Source: Alistipes sp. (GTDB taxonomy: Bacteria > Bacteroidota > Bacteroidia > Bacteroidales > Rikenellaceae). From it: a stretch of 64,000 bases of DNA. The stretch spans positions 124,001 to 188,000 of the forward strand of contig JAHHQO010000002.1 in the NCBI GenBank assembly GCA_020026335.1, given 5' to 3'. Of this stretch, positions 52,975 through 62,498 are shown in pieces (within the stretch, counting starts at the first letter, position 1; each line of letters opens with the position of its first letter). Under the pieces are notes generated by a model. It worked only from the letters and a program-made list of their open reading frames with translations. It did no database searches and was not told the origin of the DNA. The translations under genes and the position numbers were made by a program.

Positions 52975-54360
52975 TTATTTTTTGGACAATAACTCTTTCT
53001 CGTCCTTGTAGGTAAACATCGTGAAGACGATGGCCAGTGCACAAGCAGCGAGCAGCATCAGGAAGGTCCAGTTCCAACCGGCCTCAGATACATAACCAAT
53101 GACGATGTTGGCAAGGATAGCCGTACCGAAGAAGTAACCGAAGAAACCGGTCAGACCAGCTGCGGTACCTGCTGCATTCTTCGGAGCCAAATCCAAAGCC
53201 TGCACACCGATGAGCATCACGGGACCGTAGATGAAGAAACCGATACCGATGAGCGAGAGTGTAACGATGGTCGAGTTGTCGGAGAACTGCCAGTAGAGCA
53301 GGATGAAGACTGCCACGATAGCCATGAAGATAGAAGTGGTGAGTGCACGACCGCCCTTGAAGACCTTATCCGAAATCCAACCGCAAATCAGAGTACCGGG
53401 GATAGCGGCGAACTCATAAGCGAAGTAAGCCCAGCCGGCCTCCTTGATGTTGTAACCCTGAGTCTCCATGAGGAACTTGGGTGCCCAGTCCAAACATCCG
53501 TAACGCACCATGTAAACAAAGGCGTTGGCGATGGCGATGAACCACAACATCTTGTTGTTCAATACATACTTGAAGAAAATATCCTTTGACGAGAGTACCT
53601 CCTCCGATTTCTCGCTGTAATTCTTCGGGTAGTCGTTGCGATACTTCTCAATGGAGGGAAGACCACATGACTGCGGAGTGTCGCGAATCAGAAGGTAAGC
53701 CAAAACAGCGATGAAGAGTGCAACGGCTGCGGGGAATACATAAGTACCGATGAGGAAGTAGTAGCTTTCGTTGGCACCATAGAACCACGAACCGAACCAC
53801 ATGGCACCATAAGCAGCCATAGGACCGATAACGGCACCACCCACATTGTGAGCACAGTTCCAAATCGACATCTTCGTACCACGCTCGTTCTGTGAGAACC
53901 AGTGAGTCATCACACGACCACACGGAGGCCAGCCCATACCGTTAAACCAACCCACGAGGAAGTTGAGTACGGTCATCAGCACGATAGCCCACATCTTGTT
54001 TTCGGGGCCGAACGCCATGACGGGAACGACCATGAACATCATCGAGAGGGCGGCCAGTGTCAGACCCAGGGGCAGGAACACGCGAGCGTTACTGCGGTCG
54101 GAAACCGAACCCATCAAGAATTTTGAGAGCGCATAGGCGATGGCGTTCATCGAGAGAACAACACCCAGCTCGCCCTTGTCGAAACCGAACTCACCCAGGA
54201 AAGGAATTGCCATGGAGAAGTTCTTGCGCACGATGTAGAAACCGGCATAGCCGATAAAGATACCCAAGAAGACCTGCCAACGCAGACTCTTGTAGGTAGA
54301 ATCCACCTTTTCGGCGGGTAATTCCTCCTTAAAAGCCGGAGGCGTTAGAAAATTTCTCAT
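52975..54360 (-). CDS. glpT: Glycerol-3-phosphate transporter GlpT (MFS)
   Basis: A 461-residue major-facilitator antiporter of G3P and phosphate with about 12 membrane helices. MGSVSDRSNARVFLPLGL is the MFS signature loop, and YAGFYIVRKNFSMAIP near the N terminus matches the GlpT/UhpT family. A possible own promoter (TATTTTTG on the minus strand, 54404-54411) lies in the 116-bp gap before it. It imports the product of glpQ. Confidence 0.95.
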   Translation of the reverse strand: MRNFLTPPAFKEELPAEKVDSTYKSLRWQVFLGIFIGYAGFYIVRKNFSMAIPFLGEFGFDKGELGVVLSMNAIAYALSKFLMGSVSDRSNARVFLPLGLTLAALSMMFMVVPVMAFGPENKMWAIVLMTVLNFLVGWFNGMGWPPCGRVMTHWFSQNERGTKMSIWNCAHNVGGAVIGPMAAYGAMWFGSWFYGANESYYFLIGTYVFPAAVALFIAVLAYLLIRDTPQSCGLPSIEKYRNDYPKNYSEKSEEVLSSKDIFFKYVLNNKMLWFIAIANAFVYMVRYGCLDWAPKFLMETQGYNIKEAGWAYFAYEFAAIPGTLICGWISDKVFKGGRALTTSIFMAIVAVFILLYWQFSDNSTIVTLSLIGIGFFIYGPVMLIGVQALDLAPKNAAGTAAGLTGFFGYFFGTAILANIVIGYVSEAGWNWTFLMLLAACALAIVFTMFTYKDEKELLSKK

Positions 54361-54476
54361 AATGTTTAAAGATTTAGGTTTTGTATTGTTTTAAATTTTC
54401 CTACAAAAATAACAGAAAGGTTACATTTTCCTCGAAATATCTGCAAAAATGATTTCGTTTGTAAGTTTTTAGTTTT

Positions 54477-55715
54477 TTATCGTAAATTTAAACGCTTCGT
54501 TTCCTCTTCGTCCAACGCTTCGGCAAGGATGGAAATGGGGTGTTTCACCTTCAGCGAGGTGGACATCTCAATCTGCCATTTGCAGGTCTCGCAGTCGGTG
54601 GCAACGAAATCCGCTCCCGAGTTGTCGATTTGACGGAACAGGGGCGCACCGATGGCCTGTGAGGTGGCGTAGTTCTCTTTCTTGAAACCGTAAGTACCTC
54701 CGATACCGCAGCAGCGCGACTCCAGAATGGTCAGTTCCACACCGGGAATCATTTTCAACAGCAAGGTCGAGTAGATGCCCCAGCCGAGTTTCTCCATGTG
54801 GCAGGGGGTGTGGTAGGCGATTTTCGCTTTATAATCCTCGCGGAATTTGAGCTGCGCCTTACCCTCGTCCAGAAGACGATAGATAAAACGTGTGGCAATC
54901 GAGATGCTGTCACGCACATCGGCGTTATCGACACCCAGCACGTGGGGATATTCGTCACGCATGGTGAAGACGCAGGTCGATGAAGCACCAATCACCTCAC
55001 GATGCTCGTCCTTGACCGAGTGACGGATATTCTCGATATTACCCTCTGCCTGACGCTTCGCCTTCTCGACGAGTCCGTTCGACATGAGCGCCACACCGCA
55101 GCACTTCTCGTTCTTCATCAGGTGCACGCCATAGCCCAGTGCGTTGAGCACCTTGACCATATCACGACCCAGCTGCGGGTAGTTGTAGTTGATGTAACAA
55201 CCGTGGAAGAAGGTGATATGATGGGGGAAGGCGTCCTGTTTGTCGGCGGCATTCTTCTTGAACCACGACTCGAAGGTCTGCGAGGCGTAGCTGGGGAAGG
55301 TGCGGTGGGCATCAATCTTGAAGAGGGCGTCCATCGCCAGCTTCACGGGTTTGAGACCGACCGACAGATTGACCACGGGTGCCATCTTGGTGGCCAGCGA
55401 ACCCATGAAATCGGTATTGGCCAACATATTTTCTCTGAGTCCGGGCTTTTTCTTGCTGTACTTGATTTTTGCCAGCTGAATGATGTCGCCAATCTTCACT
55501 CCCGAAGGACAGGCCACCTCACAACGCTTGCAGTTGAGACAGTACTTCAACGCCTCGTCATAGAAAGCGCCGCCCTTCAGACGCAAACGCTCACCATCGG
55601 GGCCGGCCTGCTTGGGACCCGGATAGAGGGGATTGACCTCCAGCACGGGGCAGTAGACCGTACACACCGAACACTTCAGACACTGTTCGAAATTGTTATC
55701 GTTTGTTGTATTCAT
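54477..55715 (-). CDS. glpC: Anaerobic G3P dehydrogenase subunit GlpC
   Basis: A 412-residue iron-sulfur subunit. Two 4Fe-4S ferredoxin motifs are near the N terminus (CLKCSVCTVYCP, CLNCKRCEVACP) and two CCG domains follow (NEKCCGVAL, SRCCGIGGTYG). It links GlpA/B to the membrane quinone pool. It overlaps no neighbour: 12 bases after glpB. Confidence 0.95.
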   Translation of the reverse strand: MNTTNDNNFEQCLKCSVCTVYCPVLEVNPLYPGPKQAGPDGERLRLKGGAFYDEALKYCLNCKRCEVACPSGVKIGDIIQLAKIKYSKKKPGLRENMLANTDFMGSLATKMAPVVNLSVGLKPVKLAMDALFKIDAHRTFPSYASQTFESWFKKNAADKQDAFPHHITFFHGCYINYNYPQLGRDMVKVLNALGYGVHLMKNEKCCGVALMSNGLVEKAKRQAEGNIENIRHSVKDEHREVIGASSTCVFTMRDEYPHVLGVDNADVRDSISIATRFIYRLLDEGKAQLKFREDYKAKIAYHTPCHMEKLGWGIYSTLLLKMIPGVELTILESRCCGIGGTYGFKKENYATSQAIGAPLFRQIDNSGADFVATDCETCKWQIEMSTSLKVKHPISILAEALDEEETKRLNLR

Positions 55716-55727
55716 TTTATTCCCTTC

Positions 55728-56969
55728 CTATTTTAAAATCTCATCGGCGACACTCAAAGCCGTGAGGAGGCTCACTCCTGCGGCACACAATTCGTGCATG
55801 GCGTCCGCACCGCACAACACCGAACCTGCGGCGTAGAGGTTGGCGGAGGGCTGACCTCCGAACAACACCTTGAAGTGCGAATCGGTCTGCACGCCGAATG
55901 TAGAATAGTTCTGACTGCGGAAGAAATCCTTGTCGAACCACTCGTCACGATTACCCAGGTAGTAGACATCACTTCCGAAAATCGGCTCGCAGACACTCTG
56001 TGTACCTGCCACCAGACCGCCACTCATGAAGTGACCCGTGGCCAGCACGTAATTCTCTGCCGTGAAGCCCATATCGCCGTGGTTCTGGGTGTAAATCTTC
56101 TTCACCTTACCGTTCTCGATGTCGGCTTTCACCACCTCGTCACCGAGAATAAAAGTTCCGCCCATGCGCTCAAACTGTGTGCGCAGCTGCTTCTGTGTGC
56201 GAATACCTGCCACCGAGGGGGGCATCGTGGGCATGAAAGCCACCTTGGTGTGTACCTCCTTTTCGATTTGCGCAGCCAAATCGGCATCCGAGAATCCGAA
56301 GACGGCAGGCAGCACCACGCAATCGTAGCCCGCAGCGACATGATTGAGTCTTTCAATCAGTTCGCGGAGTGCTTCGGGCGACTCGAAGACCTTGGCGATA
56401 TTCGAGGCACGCATCTCCGTAGAGCTGACTCTCAAGCGATTGACCGACTCCATATCGAGGAGTGTCACCTCGCACTGCGAGCCCTGCTTACGGAGCGCTT
56501 CTATCACAAACGATGTATTGAAATCGAGAAAACCGGGGAAGTTGGCCACCAGCACCTTGTCGCCCAACTTTCGGGTCTTCGACTCCGCCGTGGCCATCTC
56601 CGAGAAGGTGAGCCATGTGGGGCGCAGTGTACCCATGGGGGTGTAGCGGTAGTGGTTCTGCGACGAAGTGCCCTTCACACGAATACCCCACTGCGGAAGC
56701 AGAGACTCTGCCAAAGCGGCATAGTGTGACAGGCTGTCGCCCAACTTATGATAGGGGTGCATCTCACCGAGATGCTTCACCTCGTCCAGCGGATGTTCCA
56801 CCTCCGACTTGTCGGCACGCAGGCCCAGCAAGTCGAACGAACCCGATGAGAAATGGAGAGAACTCTGTCCTGCCGAAATCACGGCACACTGACGACCCGC
56901 AGCCTGCAAACGCAGGGCACATGAGAGTCCCGACAGACCTCCTCCGATGATGATAGTATCAAATTTCAT
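55728..56969 (-). CDS. glpB: Anaerobic G3P dehydrogenase subunit GlpB
   Basis: A 413-residue FAD/FMN-containing subunit. The N-terminal dinucleotide fold is IIGGGLSGLSCALRLQ (residues 6-21), and the central parts match GlpB (LATGHFMSGGLVAG). It lies between glpA and glpC, 12 bases apart on both sides, as in E. coli. Confidence 0.94.
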   Translation of the reverse strand: MKFDTIIIGGGLSGLSCALRLQAAGRQCAVISAGQSSLHFSSGSFDLLGLRADKSEVEHPLDEVKHLGEMHPYHKLGDSLSHYAALAESLLPQWGIRVKGTSSQNHYRYTPMGTLRPTWLTFSEMATAESKTRKLGDKVLVANFPGFLDFNTSFVIEALRKQGSQCEVTLLDMESVNRLRVSSTEMRASNIAKVFESPEALRELIERLNHVAAGYDCVVLPAVFGFSDADLAAQIEKEVHTKVAFMPTMPPSVAGIRTQKQLRTQFERMGGTFILGDEVVKADIENGKVKKIYTQNHGDMGFTAENYVLATGHFMSGGLVAGTQSVCEPIFGSDVYYLGNRDEWFDKDFFRSQNYSTFGVQTDSHFKVLFGGQPSANLYAAGSVLCGADAMHELCAAGVSLLTALSVADEILK

Positions 56970-56981
56970 TGAACAGCAATT

Positions 56982-58589
56982 TTATTCCATTCCACAAACA
57001 GCATTATAGACCCACTGCGAATACTCCGTCTCGCGCAACGTGTCGCCCCAAGCCACGGGGCGAACACCCTTCCAGCGTTCATTGAGGAAACTTCGGAGGT
57101 CTTCCTGTGCGTTATGTTCGCAACCGAGGGCTTCACCCATGATTCCGGCAGCACGGCAGGCGCACATCTCCGCCTGACAGGTACCCATACCCAGACGGGT
57201 ACGCTTGCGGAGGTCGATCAGCGAATGAACGTGCAACTCCTTGACGGCGTAGTTGATTTCGCCGACCGTCACGCCCTCGCACTCACACACCAGACTGGTG
57301 TCCAAGTCGTTGCGTGCGTCAATCATCGAAGCGCGCTCGCCGTGGCGATAGAACTCCGTGGCCTCCACGTGGGGTTTCATGTCGTGGTGGCGTGCCGTGG
57401 ACTTCACCTCCTCCTCACGCGAACCGGGCAGAGGTTCGGTCATCGTGACGCACTTCTTGTCAACGCCCAGCTTGCGGCAGGCGAGGTCGGTTGCCCACTC
57501 CGCCATCAGACGGTAGGTCATCAGCTTACCGCCCGCGATGGTGGCGAAGCCCTCAACACCGTCACGTGCGGCGTGGTCCATGAGGACGATACCGCGGCTG
57601 ATGTTTCGACCCGAGGGGTCGTTGTCGACAGCCACGAGAGGACGCACACCGGCGTAGGCTCTCAAGATACGTGTTGTCCCCAGCGCAGGTGCAAGTTTCA
57701 TACCCTCACCCAGCAGGAGATCGACCTCATCGGCAGTCACCGAGAGGTTGTCGCACTCCTCGAAAGGCACGCGGCTCGATGTGGTACCGATGACACAGAC
57801 CGTATCACCCGGCACGAGAATATCGGCATTGGCGGGTTTGCGACAACGGTTCAGCACCATGTTATTGACACGGTGGCCGAAAATCAGCAGCGAACCCTTT
57901 GCCGGGAACATATCGACACGTACACCCACCTTGGCGGCGATGCCGTGTCCCCAAATACCGCCGGCATTGATGGTCAGCGGTGCATAGAAATTCTCGGTTT
58001 GATGCGTGCGGTGGTTGAAGACGGTTACACCGACAACGCGCTGTCCGTCACGAATCAGCCCCACCACCTCGCTGTAAGTTCTCACCACGGCACCGTGCTC
58101 GCGTGCATCGATGACGTTGGCGGTCGACAAACGGAAAGGGTCAATCGAACCGTCGGGGACACGCACAGCTCCGATAAGTGTGGGATTGACCGAAGGTTCC
58201 AATCTTCGAGCCTCGCGGGGGTCAATCACATCGGCACGTATGCCGGCTTCGAGGCAGGCCTCGACAAAGGTCTTCTGATAGTTGATGTCGTCCTCGGGCA
58301 ACGAGATAAAGAGTCCGTCATGCTCCTCGACACAATGATGAGCCACACGGCGCAGAATCATATTCTCTTTGATGCACTCCGAAGCCGACTCCGCATCGGT
58401 CACCGCATAGCGGGCACCACTGTGCAGCAGACCGTGGTTGCGTCCCGTTGCTCCCGTGGCGAAATCGAATCGCTCCAGCAGAAGAACCTTCAATCCGCGA
58501 AGCGCGCAATCGCGGGCGGTACCGACACCGGTGATGCCGCCACCAACGATAATCACATCAAATTCATTCTCCTTTCGAATTGGTTTCAT
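56982..58589 (-). CDS. glpA: Anaerobic G3P dehydrogenase subunit GlpA
   Basis: A 535-residue FAD-dependent catalytic subunit that oxidises glycerol-3-phosphate to DHAP. The start is ATG 58589 (MKPIRKENEFDVIIVGGG); a longer open frame reaches into the regulatory gap. It has the Rossmann motif GGGITGVG (17-24) and the active-site region ATGRNHGLLHSGARY. The C-terminal BFD-like 2Fe-2S part has CECEGVTVGEIN and CQAEMCACRAAG. The first gene of the glpABC operon; divergent from glpR. Confidence 0.95.
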   Translation of the reverse strand: MKPIRKENEFDVIIVGGGITGVGTARDCALRGLKVLLLERFDFATGATGRNHGLLHSGARYAVTDAESASECIKENMILRRVAHHCVEEHDGLFISLPEDDINYQKTFVEACLEAGIRADVIDPREARRLEPSVNPTLIGAVRVPDGSIDPFRLSTANVIDAREHGAVVRTYSEVVGLIRDGQRVVGVTVFNHRTHQTENFYAPLTINAGGIWGHGIAAKVGVRVDMFPAKGSLLIFGHRVNNMVLNRCRKPANADILVPGDTVCVIGTTSSRVPFEECDNLSVTADEVDLLLGEGMKLAPALGTTRILRAYAGVRPLVAVDNDPSGRNISRGIVLMDHAARDGVEGFATIAGGKLMTYRLMAEWATDLACRKLGVDKKCVTMTEPLPGSREEEVKSTARHHDMKPHVEATEFYRHGERASMIDARNDLDTSLVCECEGVTVGEINYAVKELHVHSLIDLRKRTRLGMGTCQAEMCACRAAGIMGEALGCEHNAQEDLRSFLNERWKGVRPVAWGDTLRETEYSQWVYNAVCGME

Positions 58590-58915
58590 TTCCGTTTGTT
58601 TATAACTTTTGCAGTCCAAATATTGTCGTTTCGGAGGACAATATTTCACTATGAAAATACATTGTTGTTTTATTTCGAAATAAAAGTATATACTTTTTCT
58701 CAAATAGCGAAACTTTTTCGAAGAAATTTTGCTTCATAATGCAAACTTCAGCTCCAAAAGGAAAATTTAAAGGCTAAAACGATAGTTGATAATAAATTTT
58801 AAAAACAAACTTACGAAAAAACATTTCGTTTCACCTGCATTTTTTCGCCCGAAAATTTAGAGAGTTGACAAATAATGTGTACATTGCAATGTCTATAACC
58901 CTACACTATTATATT
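58590..58915. promoter_or_regulatory. Divergent glpA/glpR regulatory region
   Basis: 326 bp, very AT-rich. A perfect inverted repeat AAATATTGTC (58618-58627) / GACAATATTT (58637-58646) sits just before glpA, and an 18-bp palindrome (TTTTATTTCGAAATAAAA) is at 58668-58685. Both are candidate GlpR operators. No exact -7 box is clear. Confidence 0.6.
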
Positions 58916-59689
58916 ATGACTAAAGAAGAGAGACACACGCTAATATTAAATCTGCTCGAACAGAAAAGTTCCATTCTGGTTACAGATTTGGCCGACAGCC
59001 TCAACGTGTCGTCAGTGACCATACGCAAAGACCTCACCGAGTTGGAGCGCGCCAAGAAGCTCTACCGCACCCACGGCAAAGCGATACTCATCGACCCCTA
59101 TATTAATAACCGCAACGTGAGCGAGAAGGAGAAATTCTTCGCCAAGGAGAAGGATCTCATCGGCAACTGCGCAGCGGCACTCATCACCCCCAAGGATTCG
59201 ATTATCATCGCTTCGGGTACAACGCTCCACGCCCTGGCTCGCTGTATCCACGCCACCGACAAGCTCACCGTCATCACCGCATCGCTCGAAGTGGCGAACA
59301 CGTTGAGCAACGACCGCAACATCGACATCATTCTCCTAGGCGGTGTCGTGCGTCACAGCAGCCGTTCGGTAGTGGGCAAGTACGCAGAGCAGGCACTCAC
59401 CGACTTCTCGTGCAGCAAACTCTTTATCGGAGTCGATGGCATCGACCTCGATTTCGGCATCACCACCACCAACATGATGGAGGCAAGTCTCAACCGTGTG
59501 ATGATTGAGGCGGCACAGAAAACCATCGTTTTGGCAGACTCCTCGAAGTTCGGTCGTCGCGGATTCAGCAAAATTGCCGACATGGAGGAGGTCAATCACA
59601 TCATCACCGACTCGCACATCTCGCCGCTCATTGCCGCACAGATTGAAGACATGGGCATCGAGCTGACCATCGTCGATGTTCCCGAATAG
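58916..59689 (+). CDS. glpR: DeoR/GlpR-family transcriptional repressor
   Basis: A 257-residue regulator. The start is ATG 58916 (MTKEERHTLILNLLEQK); a longer frame upstream begins in the promoter gap. An N-terminal winged HTH (ILVTDLADSLNVSSVTIRKD) is followed by the DeoR sugar-phosphate effector domain (IIASGTTLHALARCI, IDIILLGGVVR, FIGVDGID). In glp loci such proteins bind G3P and repress uptake genes. Divergent orientation fits autoregulation and control of glpABC. Confidence 0.92.
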   Translation: MTKEERHTLILNLLEQKSSILVTDLADSLNVSSVTIRKDLTELERAKKLYRTHGKAILIDPYINNRNVSEKEKFFAKEKDLIGNCAAALITPKDSIIIASGTTLHALARCIHATDKLTVITASLEVANTLSNDRNIDIILLGGVVRHSSRSVVGKYAEQALTDFSCSKLFIGVDGIDLDFGITTTNMMEASLNRVMIEAAQKTIVLADSSKFGRRGFSKIADMEEVNHIITDSHISPLIAAQIEDMGIELTIVDVPE

Positions 59690-59757
59690 CAGGGGGACAT
59701 CTGTCCGACTCCATACCTATATATATTGTTAGCGCGGAAGTTCTCAACCTATACGAA

Positions 59758-59806
59758 AAGCGCAAGGCAACGGGACGAACCTCGTGCCTTGCGCTTCTCT
59801 TTTTTT
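59758..59806 (+). terminator. Terminator of glpR
   Basis: AAGCGCAAGGCA (59758-59769) pairs with TGCCTTGCGCTT (59785-59796), followed by CTCT and seven T. Confidence 0.9.
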
Positions 59807-59872
59807 GTTCGACATTGAGCGAGCGTGGCAAAAAAAAGCAGTTCTCAAAACAGGAAGTTTTCCATCCCCCCT

Positions 59873-59912
59873 CAAAAAAAACAGAAAGAGCCGCCCCGTA
59901 AGGGACGACTCC
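59873..59912 (-). terminator. Terminator of the ferredoxin-type gene
   Basis: GAGCCGCCCC and GGGACGACTC (59888-59912) form an imperfect stem with a GTAA loop, and the minus strand continues into eight T (plus-strand A-run). Confidence 0.75.
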
Positions 59913-59961
59913 TTTCCGAACAATCAAAAATTCAAATCAAAAAAATCCTATCTTCCTTCTA

Positions 59962-60588
59962 TTATTTTGTCATTGTAATCGAGTTTTTGGGACACTTGGG
60001 AATGCAAACACCGCACTTGATACAGTCGGGGTCCATCATTCCTGCCACGACACTCTTGTCTTCGTAAGGCTTCAGCTGCATGGGGCAGACCTTGGCACAT
60101 TTGCGACACAGCACGCAGGAATCAGAAACGTGGATATTTTCGAACGAAGGTTTCGCCTTTCGGGGCGCAACCCATGCAGAAAGCGAACCCATCGGGCAGA
60201 AAGTGCACCATGCACGGGGCGAATAGAGGTAGCCCAGCACGATACCCACGATGGTGGTCACGAAAATGATGTTCCAGAACACACCGCCCATCTTCGCCCA
60301 GTCGCCCCACGCCAGATACATCTGCACGCCGAACATGGTGAAAATGAACAGCACCATGAAGATACGGAACTGCACCTTGCGCAGAAACGAAGGTATGGTT
60401 TTCTTGCGTGATATTTTCGAAATCAGACGGTCGTAGAAGCTGCCGCGCGGACAGAAATTACCGCACCAGTAACGGCCTTTGTAGACAGACACCGCCACGG
60501 GTGCAATCATACAAATGAAGGCGAGCCACCCCACCACGGGGAAGAAAAACGCCACGACCAGATAGACAAGAAGTATCGAATAAAGCAT
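59962..60588 (-). CDS. Membrane 4Fe-4S protein (NapH/CcoG-type)
   Basis: A 208-residue membrane protein with about four helices. Two CxxxCP motifs (CGNFCPRG, CTFCPMG) and two C-terminal 4Fe-4S motifs (CVLCRKCAKVCP, CIKCGVCIPKCP) match the NapH/MauN family of electron-transfer proteins. It lacks an adjacent NapG or reductase gene, so its partner is unknown. Confidence 0.88.
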   Translation of the reverse strand: MLYSILLVYLVVAFFFPVVGWLAFICMIAPVAVSVYKGRYWCGNFCPRGSFYDRLISKISRKKTIPSFLRKVQFRIFMVLFIFTMFGVQMYLAWGDWAKMGGVFWNIIFVTTIVGIVLGYLYSPRAWCTFCPMGSLSAWVAPRKAKPSFENIHVSDSCVLCRKCAKVCPMQLKPYEDKSVVAGMMDPDCIKCGVCIPKCPKNSITMTK

Positions 60589-60611
60589 AATGTAAGTGTG
60601 TTATTTTTCGG

Positions 60612-60642
60612 CAAATATAGTGCATCTCTTTTCACCTTACAA
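60612..60642 (-). promoter_or_regulatory. Promoter of the 4Fe-4S protein gene
   Basis: On the minus strand TTG (60640-60642) and TATATTTG (60612-60619) with a 20-bp spacer, 23 bp before the ATG. Confidence 0.75.
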
Positions 60643-60739
60643 GCCCCTCGCCCCACATCGGGAACAACTGTCAATCAAAGGGGAGAAATTGCAGTCTGCC
60701 ACCGCTGTGTCACCCTCGTCTTCCCCACTCGTGCGCATA

Positions 60740-60781
60740 AAAAAGAAGAGGTGACCATCCTTTTCGGGAGGGTCACCTCTT
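60740..60781 (-). terminator. Terminator of panB
   Basis: AAGAGGTGACC (60746-60756) pairs with GGTCACCTCTT (60771-60781); the minus strand goes on to a T-run. It lies 38 bp past the panB stop. Confidence 0.88.
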
Positions 60782-60818
60782 CATCGTTTTCCGCGCCACG
60801 GGCGTGGCACACACTATA

Positions 60819-61634
60819 TTAATAACACTCGTTCTCGTTGGGGAAGTCGCCTGACTTCACATCGTCGATGTAGTGCTCCACGGCCTCGGTCATGATGGTG
60901 TGAAGGTCGGCATAGCGGCGCAGGAACTTGGGCGAGAAGCCCTTGTTGATGCCCAGCATATCGTGAACGACCAGCACCTGACCATCGGTACCTGCACCTG
61001 CACCGATACCAATCACCGGCACGGGAACCTCCTTGGTGACACGTGTAGCCAGAGCCGAAGGAATCTTCTCGAGCACGATACCGAAGCAACCTGCATCGCT
61101 CAACAGCTGTGCATCGTGAATCAGCTTGTCGGCCTCGGCATCGCCCTTGGCTCTCACGCCATAGGTGCCGAACTTGTGAATGGACTGGGGAGTGAGTCCG
61201 AGGTGACCCATCACGGGGATACCCGCAGCAGTAATCATCTTGATGGACTCCAGCACCTCGATGCCACCCTCCAGCTTCACGCCGTCGGCCTCGGTCTCCT
61301 TCATGATACGCACAGCCGATGCCAAAGCCAGCTTCGGGTCGCCCTGATAGCTGCCGAAAGGCATATCGACCACCACAAAGGCACGTTTCACGGCACGAGT
61401 GACACAACGGCCGTGGTAAATCATCATATCGAGAGTGATGGGGAGTGTAGTCTCATAACCTGCCATGACATTGGCAGCAGAATCTCCGACAAGAATAATG
61501 TCGATACCTGCGGCATCGACAATTTTTGCCATCGAGAAATCATAAGAAGTTATCATCGAAATCTTCTCACCATTCTGCTTCATCTCCGCAAGACGAGATG
61601 TCGTTACGGGTCTTACAGTACTTTCTACTGACAT
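60819..61634 (-). CDS. panB: 3-methyl-2-oxobutanoate hydroxymethyltransferase PanB
   Basis: A 271-residue enzyme of pantothenate synthesis that makes ketopantoate. Family blocks: SMITSYDFSMAKIVDAAG, ILVGDSAANVMAGYETT, VVVDMPFGSYQ, GVKLEGG and PVMGHLGLTPQS. A -7 box (TATGTTTG, minus strand, 61662-61669) precedes it. No panC or panD is near. Confidence 0.96.
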   Translation of the reverse strand: MSVESTVRPVTTSRLAEMKQNGEKISMITSYDFSMAKIVDAAGIDIILVGDSAANVMAGYETTLPITLDMMIYHGRCVTRAVKRAFVVVDMPFGSYQGDPKLALASAVRIMKETEADGVKLEGGIEVLESIKMITAAGIPVMGHLGLTPQSIHKFGTYGVRAKGDAEADKLIHDAQLLSDAGCFGIVLEKIPSALATRVTKEVPVPVIGIGAGAGTDGQVLVVHDMLGINKGFSPKFLRRYADLHTIMTEAVEHYIDDVKSGDFPNENECY

Positions 61635-61870
61635 TTTTTGTTGTTTTTCTGTTTAGCGGCACAAACATACATAAAAAAAACGGGGCGGCGAAATTTATTA
61701 AGTTTCAACTCTCCATCTCGCCCGACCCGCAGATTTTCAGACCGCTGTAAATCTGTTATTTCACTGGCAAATCATCTTCTCGGCAATAGCTTTCTTCTCG
61801 CGGTCTTTTCACATATCTATAATTTTTCGACCGCGACTTGACCGATTCTCTGCCACGATGCACAATCCTT

Positions 61871-62407
61871 CTATTTGCGCAACAGGAAGTCGCGGTAGAA
61901 CGACCACAGCACCACGCCGCCCGACACCGACACGTTAATCGAGTGCTTGGTACCTGCCTGCGGAATCTCTATCGCACCGTCCGACATATCCACAATGTCC
62001 TGCGCCACGCCCAGCACCTCGTTACCGAAGACCAGCGCATAGCGTTTGTCGGCCTCGCTCTCGAAATGCTGCAACATGTTTGCCCCCTCGACCTGCTCGA
62101 TGGAGAGAATGGTGTAGCCCTCGGCCTTGAGCTGCTCGACACACTCGTTGGTCGTGGCGTAATACTTCCACTCCACGGTCATCTCAGCACCCAACGCCGT
62201 CTTGTGAATGTCGCGGTTGGGCGGTGTGGCGGTGATGCCGCACAGCAGGATACGCTCCACGGCAAAAGCATCGGCGGTGCGGAAAAAAGCACCCACATTT
62301 TGCAGCGAACGAACATTGTCCAGCACCACGGTGACAGGCATTTTCTCTACATGGGCATACTCCTCCGCCGTGGGACGGTGTAACTCTTCATTGGTTATCT
62401 TGCGCAT
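61871..62407 (-). CDS. SpoU/TrmH-family RNA methyltransferase
   Basis: A 178-residue SPOUT 2'-O-methyltransferase. Motif 1 is LDNVRSLQNVGAFFRTADAF, motif 2 LVFGNEVLGV and motif 3 IPQAGTKHSINVSVSGGVVL. There is no N-terminal substrate-binding domain, so the target (rRNA or tRNA) cannot be named. Confidence 0.93.
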   Translation of the reverse strand: MRKITNEELHRPTAEEYAHVEKMPVTVVLDNVRSLQNVGAFFRTADAFAVERILLCGITATPPNRDIHKTALGAEMTVEWKYYATTNECVEQLKAEGYTILSIEQVEGANMLQHFESEADKRYALVFGNEVLGVAQDIVDMSDGAIEIPQAGTKHSINVSVSGGVVLWSFYRDFLLRK

Positions 62408-62465
62408 AATCTTTTATCTGTTGGTTATTTCGGGTCAAAATTAAGCAAATAAAAAATATTTTACG

Positions 62466-62473
62466 TATTTTTG
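62466..62473 (+). promoter_or_regulatory. -7 box of the outer-membrane protein gene
   Basis: TATTTTTG, 25 bp before the ATG; no convincing TTG upstream element. A divergent minus-strand box (TAATTTTG, 62436-62443) probably serves the RNA methyltransferase gene. Confidence 0.5.
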
Positions 62474-62498
62474 TGAGTTCAAAACCGCAAATAATACT

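Noticed and set aside
57114..58739. 541-codon plus-strand frame opposite glpA
   Set aside because: glpA is certain on the minus strand; the plus frame is His/Thr-rich noise.
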